Assembly (NCBI GenBank): GCA_902520355.1
Contig: CABYNK010000004.1
Location: 1 to 34,567 of the forward strand
Length of the DNA stretch: 34,567 nucleotides
Direction: 5' to 3'
Source of the DNA: an uncultured Pelagibacteraceae bacterium
GTDB taxonomy: Bacteria > Pseudomonadota > Alphaproteobacteria > Pelagibacterales > Pelagibacteraceae
Numbering within the stretch: the first letter of the stretch is position 1; each line of letters opens with the position of its first letter. This document shows, piece after piece, positions 8,404 to 16,076 of this stretch. The notes under the pieces were generated by a model. It ran no database searches and was not told where the DNA came from. It saw nothing but the letters and a program-made list of their open reading frames with translations. The position numbers and the translations under genes were made by a program.

Positions 8404-8841
8404 GTGAAAGTTAAAACTTTTAAAGGTTTTACACTTATAGAACTATTAGTTGTTGTAGCCATTATAGGAATTTTAGGTGCAGTCGGCACTATTGCTTATA
8501 GTGGCTATACTAAGGGCGCAAGAATTACAGCTGCCAAAAATACCTTAATGCAAATATCTTTGGCTCAGTCAGAACACTTTTCTAATTCTGGCTTTTACTG
8601 GACAAGTGACGAAGGATGCCAAGACAGTTATACGAAAGATGCAGGTCAAGCTGTTAATCAAGAAGTAGGAACGAACCTTTTTTCAAAGGCAAATTATATT
8701 GACAGTAAGATTGAATTTTATTTCTGTGTTGAAGAACCAGATGGAGGAGCTTCAGGTTTTGTAGCTAGTGCAGTATATAAAGGTGGTTCTTGTAAACTCA
8801 CAGTTGATGATACCAGCACTATTGACGACAGTTCTTGCTAA
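8404..8841 (+). CDS. Type IV prepilin-like protein (second of two)
   Basis: This is a 145-residue prepilin whose GTG start directly abuts the TAG of the first prepilin, so translation is probably coupled. It has leader MKVKTFKG, then FTLIELLVVVAIIG nearly identical to its neighbour, with cleavage after Gly8. The segment LAQSEHFSNSGFYW matches the alpha1-C/alpha-beta-loop pattern of PilE-like minor pilins. Four cysteines are present: in DEGCQ, FYFCVEE, GGSCK and the last residue. The shared N-terminus but unrelated C-terminus suggests an old duplication followed by divergence of the exposed domain. No in-frame ATG is available before the signal. Confidence 0.88.
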   Translation: MKVKTFKGFTLIELLVVVAIIGILGAVGTIAYSGYTKGARITAAKNTLMQISLAQSEHFSNSGFYWTSDEGCQDSYTKDAGQAVNQEVGTNLFSKANYIDSKIEFYFCVEEPDGGASGFVASAVYKGGSCKLTVDDTSTIDDSSC

Positions 8842-8862
8842 ATTGCTTTATTATCTTAATAG

Positions 8863-8891
8863 TTGAAAAAAAATAATATACCAAATATCTT
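8863..8891 (+). promoter_or_regulatory. Putative promoter for the TPR/beta-barrel gene
   Basis: TTGAAA at 8863-8868 and TATCTT at 8886-8891 are separated by 17 bases. The expected transcript start falls near 8898, giving an almost leaderless message for the ATG at 8901. This is a pattern match only, in AT-rich sequence. Confidence 0.3.
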
Positions 8892-8900
8892 AACGTGTTT

Positions 8901-10208
8901 ATGTTTTTAAAATTAAATAGATTTAAGGTAGTTTTAATATCAACTTTTTTGTTGATCACTACATCTGTGTTTTCTTCTGAGAAAAATATCACCTATATGC
9001 AAATTTTACAAAAACCAAACGATTTGGATTTAAATTTAAAATATGCACAGCAACAAGGTAAAATGGGAAATTACAAACAAACGATTTCTACACTTGAAAG
9101 ATTAACCATGATCTATCCAGAAAATATTGAGATCAAGTTATATCTATTATCTGTTTTAGTCCAAGTAGACTCACCAGAGAAGGCCAACACAATTATCGAG
9201 GAAATGAAACTAAGAAAAGATCTGAATGCAGAAGATTTAGAAACTTTAAAAGAAATTGAAGAAGAAATGTTGGATAGAGAACCTAGCTTATGGAACATCT
9301 CAGCAGATATTGGTTTTGGTTTAAATTTTACTGATAACATTAATAGTGTTTCAAAGTCTAGATTTAAAATGGAGTCTGATGCAAAAGCAGAATTTAATTC
9401 AGCAAGATTTGATAGAACAGAAAGTGGATCTTTAGGAGTAACCGCAACAAGACCTGTTGGTGAAGAGTCATCTTTATTATTAAATTTTGCTCACACAACA
9501 TCTAATCAATATAAAGAGGCCGATGATGATTTCCAGAGCTATGGATTTACTATAGGTTTAGATACTACTTTAGGAAATCAAAGTTTAAGTCCTTACTTAA
9601 TAGCTAATAAATCTGATGCTCAACATGATGCTGATAGCTTTTCTTTTATGTATGGTATTGGAGGATTTTTTTCAGTTGGGGAAAGAAATTCTTTTAGTTA
9701 TGGATATTCATATTCAGATTCAAAAGCTAATCACAATTCTGAGGACAACACTGCACATGAAACTAATTCAATTTCACACAGTTATTCTCTAGGTTATGAT
9801 TTAATTATTACTCAAATAATTTCTTCTTCTTTAAGTTTGGGTTATACAGATAATGATTCTGTCGTTGATGCAGGAAATGATGCAGAGACTTACGATGTTG
9901 GTCTTGTATTAAATTTTGCATTTCCTTGGGCATATATATCTGTCGGTAATTCTCATAGTTTTAATGATTATAAAAAAGAAGATTCGTCTGTAACTTCAAG
10001 TGCAATCAGATCAGATCATTCTATGACTTCTGACATCATGATTACAAAAGCTTTAGGAGACTTTTTCCCTGCATTAGATCCAAATAGAACTTTTTTTTTG
10101 AACTTGTCTTATGAAAAATTAATATCCGAGGCGAATATATTAAACTACGACTATATTGCAGATTCTTTTGCAGTTAGTTTTACTAAATCTTTAAATATTA
10201 ATAAGTAG
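8901..10208 (+). CDS. TPR plus outer-membrane beta-barrel protein
   Basis: This is an exported protein of about 435 residues. A GTG at 8895 is also in frame, but ATG 8901 places a compact signal sequence (about residues 5-25, ending VFSSE). Residues about 30-125 are helical TPR-like repeats (NLKYAQQQGKMGNYKQTISTLERL and a second unit). From about 130 the sequence alternates polar and hydrophobic residues with aromatic girdles (ISADIGFGLNFTDN, SFSYGYSYSDS), typical of a 12-16-strand outer-membrane barrel. The layout resembles TPR-barrel proteins such as Slam/DUF560, but I do not see a specific signature. It heads a + strand group with FecR, CHASE2-SpoIIE and autotransporter genes, so it could be the outer-membrane exporter or receptor of that system. 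Substrate unknown. Confidence 0.65.
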   Translation: MFLKLNRFKVVLISTFLLITTSVFSSEKNITYMQILQKPNDLDLNLKYAQQQGKMGNYKQTISTLERLTMIYPENIEIKLYLLSVLVQVDSPEKANTIIEEMKLRKDLNAEDLETLKEIEEEMLDREPSLWNISADIGFGLNFTDNINSVSKSRFKMESDAKAEFNSARFDRTESGSLGVTATRPVGEESSLLLNFAHTTSNQYKEADDDFQSYGFTIGLDTTLGNQSLSPYLIANKSDAQHDADSFSFMYGIGGFFSVGERNSFSYGYSYSDSKANHNSEDNTAHETNSISHSYSLGYDLIITQIISSSLSLGYTDNDSVVDAGNDAETYDVGLVLNFAFPWAYISVGNSHSFNDYKKEDSSVTSSAIRSDHSMTSDIMITKALGDFFPALDPNRTFFLNLSYEKLISEANILNYDYIADSFAVSFTKSLNINK

Positions 10209-10212
10209 ATTT

Positions 10213-10221
10213 TGCTATACT
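10213..10221 (+). promoter_or_regulatory. Extended -10 promoter for the FecR-domain gene
   Basis: TTGCTATACT includes the extended -10 pattern TGnTATACT, with the hexamer at 10216-10221. It lies 5 bases after the beta-barrel stop and about 100 bases before the chosen ATG. The -35 position (AAATAT) is poor, as is common for extended -10 promoters. Confidence 0.35.
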
Positions 10222-10322
10222 TTTATTAGATCACTCAAAATTGTTATTTAAAGCCATTTAAAAGACCCATTTTGAATACAAAACATTTTATTTTTTTAAG
10301 AATTCTGTTATTTTTCAACCAA

Positions 10323-11498
10323 ATGAAGAAAATTATAACAATAGTTTTAACATTACTGTTTTTAGGTAGCTTAAGTGCTAAGGCAAACGAAGAGTTGTCT
10401 ATAGAAAAACAGTTAGTTGGGATTGTTGGGGCAATTTCAGGTACAGTTAAAACTGAAACTAGAGAATTAAAAACTGGTGACAAAATTTATTTAAACGAAA
10501 CAATTTTAGCTGGTACAGGCTCTGGTACTCAAATTTTATTATTAGATCAATCAACATTTACCATTGGTGAAGACTCAGAAGTTGTAATGGATACATTTAT
10601 TTATGATCCAGCTACTAATGATGGAAAAATAGTTGCAAGTGTAAAACAAGGAAGTTTAAAAGTAATATCAGGACTAATTAGCAAAAAAAATCCAGACAGC
10701 TTAACTGTAGAAGTTCCAGAGGGTACTTTAGGTTCTAGAGGAACTGAGTTCCAAACAATAGTTTCAAGTGGAAGAACTGACACTCTATTAATCGGACCAG
10801 GAAAAAATAATACTTTAGGTATGAGACCTGGATCAGTGCTTGTTGGAAACAATTTTGGATCTACTCTATTGGACAACCCTTACAGCATTACATCAATGTC
10901 AAAAGGTAAAGCTCCTGGTCAGGCAAAAAAGATCACTAAAAATCAGTTAAAGAAATTCAATAAGAAAATGAAGGCATTACGAGTTGCAAAATATACCTCT
11001 GATGACCCAAAAGCTGAAAGAAAAAAGATTAAAAAGGAACTTAAAAAAGAACTAAAAGCTCTAGGATTTGAAAAAGATGAAATTAAATCAATCATAAAAG
11101 AAAATATTAAGAAAGATAAAAAGAAAAAAGTAGCTATCAAAACTGAAAGAGCAGAAAAAAAGAAAAAAGCTAAAGCAGAAAAGAAAAAAGGTAAAAAGAA
11201 AAAAGGCGTAAAGAAAAAAGGGTCTAAAAAGAAAAAAGCAGTTAAGAAAAAAGGTTCTAAAAAGAAAAAGGCTGTGAAGAAAAAAGCTTCCAAGAAGAAA
11301 AAAGCTGTTAAGAAGAAAGCTACTAAAAAGAAAAAAGTAGTGAAGAAAAAGGCTAAAAAGAAAAAAGTTGTTAAGAAAAAACCCAAGAAAAAGAAAAAAG
11401 TAGTTAAGAAAAAACCTAAGAAAAAGAAAAAAATTCAAAAGAAAAAAAGAACAGCTAAGAAAAAAGCTAAGAAAAAGAAAAGAAGAAAAAAGAAGTAA
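10323..11498 (+). CDS. Secreted FecR-domain protein with a long lysine-rich repeat tail
   Basis: This protein is about 391 residues from ATG 10323. I prefer this to the TTG at 10272 because it gives a normal signal sequence (basic MKK, hydrophobic 4-16, cleavage near AKA/NEE). Residues about 28-165 form a FecR-like beta domain: VGIVGAISGTVKTE, L-K-T-G-D, I-L-A-G-T-G-S-G-T-Q-I-L-L-L-D, the D-x-F-x-Y-D-P segment, and V-x-V-P-x-G-T-L-G-S-R-G-T-E-F. This domain is usually periplasmic. Residues about 200-391 are mostly lysine, beginning as charged helices and ending in about seven copies of an 11-residue KKKKAVKKKGS-type repeat. No membrane anchor is visible. The gene precedes a CHASE2 protein, a pairing common for this FecR subtype. 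The tail recalls histone H1-like proteins, but its predicted export argues for binding a polyanion in the envelope. Confidence 0.8.
   Translation: MKKIITIVLTLLFLGSLSAKANEELSIEKQLVGIVGAISGTVKTETRELKTGDKIYLNETILAGTGSGTQILLLDQSTFTIGEDSEVVMDTFIYDPATNDGKIVASVKQGSLKVISGLISKKNPDSLTVEVPEGTLGSRGTEFQTIVSSGRTDTLLIGPGKNNTLGMRPGSVLVGNNFGSTLLDNPYSITSMSKGKAPGQAKKITKNQLKKFNKKMKALRVAKYTSDDPKAERKKIKKELKKELKALGFEKDEIKSIIKENIKKDKKKKVAIKTERAEKKKKAKAEKKKGKKKKGVKKKGSKKKKAVKKKGSKKKKAVKKKASKKKKAVKKKATKKKKVVKKKAKKKKVVKKKPKKKKKVVKKKPKKKKKIQKKKRTAKKKAKKKKRRKKK
11215..11440 (+). repeat. 33-bp-period lysine-coding repeats
   Basis: Tandem degenerate repeats of about 33 bases built on AAGAAAAAAGC-AGTT-AAGAAAAAAGG-TTCT encode KKKKAVKKKGS-like units. 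The early copies are the most alike; later ones shorten to about 10 residues and change to VVKKKP. The purine-only strand is extreme. The last part of the gene (to 11495) is also almost pure lysine and arginine without a clear period. Confidence 0.8.
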
Positions 11499-11508
11499 CC
11501 TTCAGTAA

Positions 11509-11537
11509 TTACTCAATACCATTTACATTACTATAAT
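11509..11537 (+). promoter_or_regulatory. Putative promoter for the CHASE2-SpoIIE gene
   Basis: A perfect TATAAT -10 hexamer lies at 11532-11537, 18 bases before the GTG start at 11556. The -35 region at 11509-11514 (TTACTC) is weak. The 57-base gap after the FecR gene shows no terminator, so read-through from the FecR gene is also possible. Confidence 0.4.
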
Positions 11538-11555
11538 TAGAGTTAAATTCCTTTT

Positions 11556-13607
11556 GTGAAAGCTTTATTTCAAAAATATACTAATTATTTAACCTTTTTA
11601 ATCTTATTAGTTTTTCTGATATCAATAAAAATAATTAATCCTGCGTTTGTTAAATCAATTTCATACTTAAGTTTTGATTTATATCAAAAAGTATTTGCTG
11701 AAAAAAAAGACTCTGATGTTGTTATAATAGATATTGATGAAAATAGTTTGGGAAAATTTGGTCAGTTTCCTTGGAATAGAAAAGTTTTTGCAGATATTTT
11801 AGATAAAATAAATGAGTCAAATCCAAAAGCGATAGGTTTCGATATTTTTTTTACTGAAAAAGATAAACAGTCTCCTGATGAAATTATAAAGTCATATGGT
11901 CTAATTCCGTCTGACATAGCAGAGCTTCAGAAGTTAAAAAGTCCAGATGAAATTTTTTCTGAGAAACTTAAACAATCTAAATCCATAATTGCGGTTTTAG
12001 GGAGTAATGTTCCCTCACATTCCAATTATGATCGAAAAGCCAAGGCGAGATTTTTATCCAAGGGTGGTGACCCAAAGAAATTTACTTATCAATATCCATA
12101 TTCAATTGGTTCCCTTGAAGTACTAGAAAAAGATGTAAAAGGCTTAGGTTCAATTTCTTTCTTAGATCAATCAGACGGTATTATCCGATCATTACCACTA
12201 GTAGTACAATTTAATAAAAAAATATATCCAACAATGGGACTAGAAATGGTTCGGGTTGGTTCAAAACAGAAAAATATCTATGTTGAGTTAAACGAAGTTG
12301 GAATTCAAAGAATTAGTGCCCGACCATATAAAATTGATTCAGATCCCAATGGTATTATTTGGATCAAGTACAAAAAATCAGATAAAAATCAGTATATATC
12401 CGCTAGTGATGTATATGATGGAAAATTTCAATCAGATTTTTTTACAGATAAATATGTTTTAATTGGTGCCTCTGCGCAAGGACTTTTTGATTTAGTCAAA
12501 ACTCCTCTTGGAATAACTATTCCAGGAGTAGAAGTTCATGCTAACGTTATTGAGAATATTTTAGATCAATCATACTTAATAAGAAATCCTAACACATATA
12601 TATTTGAGTTGTTATTTTCTATTATTGTTGCTCTGATTACATTTATTTTATCTCAAAAGATAAAACCTAAATTAAGCTTAACTATTTTTTTTGGGAATAT
12701 TCTAGCCATAATAGTCATTGGTTTTTATATTTATAAATTTAGATCTGAATTGGTCGATATGAGTTACCCAATTTTTATTGTAACAGTTACTTTTTTAGCC
12801 GGTTTATATTTTAGATTTATTGAGGAAAACAAAATAGCTTTAGATAATTTACAAAAAGAGGCAAAGCTTTTAAAAGAGCGTGAGCTCGCAGCGGGTGTTC
12901 AAAAAAGCTTGTTTCCAGATATATCAAAATTTGAAAACTTTATCTTCGCCAAAAATGTACCAGCGCGGGATGTATCTGGAGATTATTTTGATGTCGTAAG
13001 AGCAACACCAGAAGAATACTTTTTTACCTTAGCCGATGTATCAGGAAAAGGGGTTAAGGCAGGTATGTATATGGCAAAAGCATCGTCTATATTTAGAACT
13101 TTAACAAATTTAAAGTTCCCATTAGAAAAAGTAGTGTTTGGAGTGAATAATGAACTCGTTGAGGCAAAGTTTAAAGGAATGTTTGTAACCGCGGTTTTTG
13201 GAAAATTAAATATTAAAACTGGAGAACTTGTTTTTATTAATGCAGGGCACGAAAGTATTTTAACTTTTGATCAAGATAAAAATTATGAATACATTAAATC
13301 GGAAATGCCACCTATTGGAATTGTTAAATATTTTACAGAGTCGATGGTTAAATCGAATACTATGAACTTAAAAGACAAAACATTTGTGGTTTACACTGAT
13401 GGTGTAACAGAGGGATACTTAAAAAATGGTGAGGAATTAGGGGCCGAAGGAGTTCAAAAAATTATAGATGGCATGTCAGAAGTCACACCAAAAACTATTG
13501 TCGAGTCTATTGAAAAAGAGTTAAATTGGGGTGCTGAAAAGTTAAGAGATGATATTACTTGTATGGCTATAAATATAAATAATACTGAATTAATTAAGAA
13601 AAAGTAA
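11556..13607 (+). CDS. CHASE2-SpoIIE (PP2C-type) membrane phosphatase
   Basis: This is a 683-residue sensor phosphatase with a GTG start. Residues about 10-28 form a first membrane helix. About 35-335 is a CHASE2 extracytoplasmic sensor domain (DVVIIDIDENSLGKFGQFPW, A-I-G-F-D-I-F-F, V-L-I-G-A-S-A-Q-G-L-F-D, PGVEVHANVIENIL). Three helices follow at about 345-415, then a coiled linker ending ERELAAGVQKSLFP, then a SpoIIE/PP2C domain. Its metal-site motifs are intact: ARDVSGDYFDV (about 470), LADVSGKG (about 495), NAGHE (about 562), YTDGVTEG (about 613) and RDDIT (about 665). Such enzymes dephosphorylate RsbV-like STAS proteins, so the STAS/kinase pair at 7037-7752 is the natural target. CHASE2 more often carries cyclase or histidine-kinase outputs. 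It is immediately followed (6 bases) by the autotransporter gene. Confidence 0.92.
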   Translation: MKALFQKYTNYLTFLILLVFLISIKIINPAFVKSISYLSFDLYQKVFAEKKDSDVVIIDIDENSLGKFGQFPWNRKVFADILDKINESNPKAIGFDIFFTEKDKQSPDEIIKSYGLIPSDIAELQKLKSPDEIFSEKLKQSKSIIAVLGSNVPSHSNYDRKAKARFLSKGGDPKKFTYQYPYSIGSLEVLEKDVKGLGSISFLDQSDGIIRSLPLVVQFNKKIYPTMGLEMVRVGSKQKNIYVELNEVGIQRISARPYKIDSDPNGIIWIKYKKSDKNQYISASDVYDGKFQSDFFTDKYVLIGASAQGLFDLVKTPLGITIPGVEVHANVIENILDQSYLIRNPNTYIFELLFSIIVALITFILSQKIKPKLSLTIFFGNILAIIVIGFYIYKFRSELVDMSYPIFIVTVTFLAGLYFRFIEENKIALDNLQKEAKLLKERELAAGVQKSLFPDISKFENFIFAKNVPARDVSGDYFDVVRATPEEYFFTLADVSGKGVKAGMYMAKASSIFRTLTNLKFPLEKVVFGVNNELVEAKFKGMFVTAVFGKLNIKTGELVFINAGHESILTFDQDKNYEYIKSEMPPIGIVKYFTESMVKSNTMNLKDKTFVVYTDGVTEGYLKNGEELGAEGVQKIIDGMSEVTPKTIVESIEKELNWGAEKLRDDITCMAININNTELIKKK

Positions 13608-13613
13608 TCCAAC

Positions 13614-15827
13614 ATGATAAAGAGGTTATTTTTAGTTTCTTTTTGTTTATGTTTTGTAATCCAAACTGTTCATGCAGGAATAGTTGAGCCTGTTTTTAAA
13701 CAATTTAAAGATCCAAATCAAGATGGTGTAGATAATGTACCATCAACAGTTTCAATGCAAATTACTCCTGATGGAAAAAAAATGTTTTTATTGGATCACC
13801 TTGAAAACGCAGGTTCTAAAAAAGTTTATATTTATGATTTAACAACACCATTTGATATTAGTACTTTGGATGTCGCAAATAGAACAATAGTAAGTATAGA
13901 TGGTCATGGTGATGATTTGGGAGGTAATTTAGATAATAAAGATATAGAATTTAATAATGATGGAACAAAAGTCTTTTTTTTTAGTGAATTTGGTTCATTA
14001 CAAATCCATAATTTAACAACACCATATGATGTAGCTTCAATTTCATCTTCAACACTCGTAGCTGATGACGGACTTAATTATAAAACTAAGTATTCTGTAA
14101 ATAATATTAAAGGTGTCGAATTTAATAATGATGGAACAAAAATGTATTTTGTTAATGGCTTCCCTGCAGGTCAAACTGATATAGCACAAATTAATCTTTC
14201 CACTCCATTTGATCCTACTTCAGGAACTAAAGTACATACTCTTGATACAGAGCCTGCAGGAGTAGCATATTTTACTATGGAACCATCTTTTGATGATGAT
14301 GGTACAAGATTATACATTAGTGAAGCTAATAATAATAATACTAACAATACTACTTATATGTATGTTTATAAATTATCTGATCCATTTGAATTAAGTTCTG
14401 CAACTTTTGCTGGTAAATGGCCAATTACTGCTAATGGCCAAAAAATTTCTGCATACTCATGGACTTTTGGGAATAATGGTATGAAGGCTTACATTGCAAC
14501 TGAAGACGCTAATGATGACGGGGATGATATAATTTATGAATATGATTTAACTTGTCCTTATGGAATTGTAATTTGTGAAACCGATGCTGTTACAGCAATA
14601 GGGGCTCAAGTAGAAATTGCTAAAAATGTAATTCATCAAAACTCTTCAACAATTTTCAAAAGATTTGAATGGTTACGAAGAAATGATGAAAGAGCTAATT
14701 TTACTAATCATGAAGTTAAATTGAATATTCATAATCCAATTTTAGCAGCATTAAAAACAAACTTTGAAAATTCATTAAAAAAAAATATTCAATTTGCACA
14801 AGCATCATTAAAAAAAGAAAATAGTAATAAAAATAAAAAAAATTGGTCTCATTGGTCTCACGTAGATGTTTCATTCGGAAGAGTGGGTGATACAGCGTCT
14901 TCTAAACCTAAAGAAGTTAATACTGGGGGTTTAATGTATGGTTTAGACAAATTAGTAGATAATAAGATTTTTGGTTATGCATTACGATATGGGAGAGATG
15001 ATGTTGATATACAAGATGAATTAGAAAATGAATTAGAGACTCATTCATTGTCTCTAAATATATACAGCAGCGTACCCATCAAAAGTCGATCCAATCTAAA
15101 TTTATTATTAGGTGTTAGTTATTTAAAAATAGACCAGTTAACTAAAGAACAAGAAACTGGTGATAGAAATGGAAAACAAATTTATACATCAATTAGCTAT
15201 GAAAATGAAAATGCTTACACCAAGCACGAATTAATTCCATTCGGTAAGTTTGAAATGGGTGTCACACAATTTTCAGATTATACTGATTTTGGTGTTGTTA
15301 CTAATAATGTCGAAACCCATGATAGACTTACATTTAGAACAGGTAATGCCTCAGCAGGTTTAAAATTTGATAATATTTTATATTTAAAAAAAGATAAAAC
15401 TTTAAGTCGAAATGGTTTTATTGAATATATTTATGATTTCACACCAGATATTGATCATCATGTTAGAAGCCATATCGATAATGTTAAAGTAAAAAAAACA
15501 ATCAAGACACATTCATTACATAATGTAAAAGGAAATATAGGCTTTGAATATATGGATTCAAATGGCTCAACTATCGCTATAAATTACGAAAGATTTCAAA
15601 GTCTTAATGAAGCCGGACATAAAGATAGTCTACTTATTAAGCTTGGAACAGTGAATAAAAAAAATGCTAATTTTGATGTAATTTATGAGCCAACAAATAA
15701 TAATAAGACTGAAATAAGTTATTTAAAAGATTTTGATAATTTTAAATTAAAATTAAAATCTAATTATAATTTGTTTAGCAAAATTCCTGATTATGGTGCT
15801 AATATTGAATTTTCAGGAACTTTTTAA
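13614..15827 (+). CDS. Autotransporter with beta-propeller-like passenger
   Basis: This is a 737-residue surface protein. It has a signal peptide of about 21 residues ending VHA. The passenger (about 25-320) repeats the pattern N-N-D-G-T-K-M/V-(Y/F)-F and Y-D-L-T-T-P-(F/Y)-D about every 55-65 residues, as in beta-propellers. A short helical linker (about 330-400) precedes an autotransporter beta-barrel (about 415-737), opening with WSHVDVSFGRVGD and G-L-M-Y-G-L-D-K and ending in the outer-membrane terminal phenylalanine (EFSGTF). The barrel would insert in the outer membrane and display or release the propeller. Most autotransporter passengers are beta-helices, so this fusion is uncommon. It lies 6 bases after the CHASE2-SpoIIE gene and its 3' end overlaps the convergent glutaredoxin gene by 15 bases. 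Ligand unknown. Confidence 0.75.
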   Translation: MIKRLFLVSFCLCFVIQTVHAGIVEPVFKQFKDPNQDGVDNVPSTVSMQITPDGKKMFLLDHLENAGSKKVYIYDLTTPFDISTLDVANRTIVSIDGHGDDLGGNLDNKDIEFNNDGTKVFFFSEFGSLQIHNLTTPYDVASISSSTLVADDGLNYKTKYSVNNIKGVEFNNDGTKMYFVNGFPAGQTDIAQINLSTPFDPTSGTKVHTLDTEPAGVAYFTMEPSFDDDGTRLYISEANNNNTNNTTYMYVYKLSDPFELSSATFAGKWPITANGQKISAYSWTFGNNGMKAYIATEDANDDGDDIIYEYDLTCPYGIVICETDAVTAIGAQVEIAKNVIHQNSSTIFKRFEWLRRNDERANFTNHEVKLNIHNPILAALKTNFENSLKKNIQFAQASLKKENSNKNKKNWSHWSHVDVSFGRVGDTASSKPKEVNTGGLMYGLDKLVDNKIFGYALRYGRDDVDIQDELENELETHSLSLNIYSSVPIKSRSNLNLLLGVSYLKIDQLTKEQETGDRNGKQIYTSISYENENAYTKHELIPFGKFEMGVTQFSDYTDFGVVTNNVETHDRLTFRTGNASAGLKFDNILYLKKDKTLSRNGFIEYIYDFTPDIDHHVRSHIDNVKVKKTIKTHSLHNVKGNIGFEYMDSNGSTIAINYERFQSLNEAGHKDSLLIKLGTVNKKNANFDVIYEPTNNNKTEISYLKDFDNFKLKLKSNYNLFSKIPDYGANIEFSGTF

Positions 15828-16073
15828 TAAATCTTGAAGTTTATTTTCTTTTTCTAAAGCTCTAACTTCATCATAACCACCAATGTGTTGATCATCAAAA
15901 AATATTTGAGGGATAGTTCTTTTGCCGTTTGCTTTTTTAATCATCTCATCCATTGCCCCGTCAACAGTTGCAATATCAATTTCTTTAAAAGGAGCATTAT
16001 TTCGAGTAAGCAATCTTTTTGCAGCTTCACAATAATTGCACGAAGGACCTGTATAGATTATAATTTTTTTCAT
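15813..16073 (-). CDS. grxC: Glutaredoxin, class I (Grx3 type)
   Basis: This is an 86-residue glutaredoxin, the standard GrxC length, acting as a cytoplasmic glutathione-dependent disulfide reductase. The active site is CNYC (Cys12 and Cys15) instead of the usual CPYC. The cis-proline motif RTIPQIF (about residue 54) and the glutathione-binding IGGYDEV (about 64-70) are present. It starts 3 bases after the DUF2805 gene, so the two are likely cotranscribed. Its 3' end overlaps the autotransporter gene by 15 bases on the opposite strand. Confidence 0.92.
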   Translation of the reverse strand: MKKIIIYTGPSCNYCEAAKRLLTRNNAPFKEIDIATVDGAMDEMIKKANGKRTIPQIFFDDQHIGGYDEVRALEKENKLQDLLKSS

Positions 16074-16076
16074 ACT

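Noticed and set aside
10272-10322. TTG 10272 as the FecR gene start
   Set aside because: It adds a hydrophobic extension before an otherwise normal signal peptide; ATG 10323 fits better.
10943-11438. Long phenylalanine/leucine-rich - strand frames opposite the FecR tail
   Set aside because: They are complements of the AAA/AAG lysine codons; composition is an artefact of the repeat and there is no start context.
11215-11440. CRISPR-like array from regular repeats
   Set aside because: The repeats are in-frame lysine codons without unique spacers, inside a confident gene.
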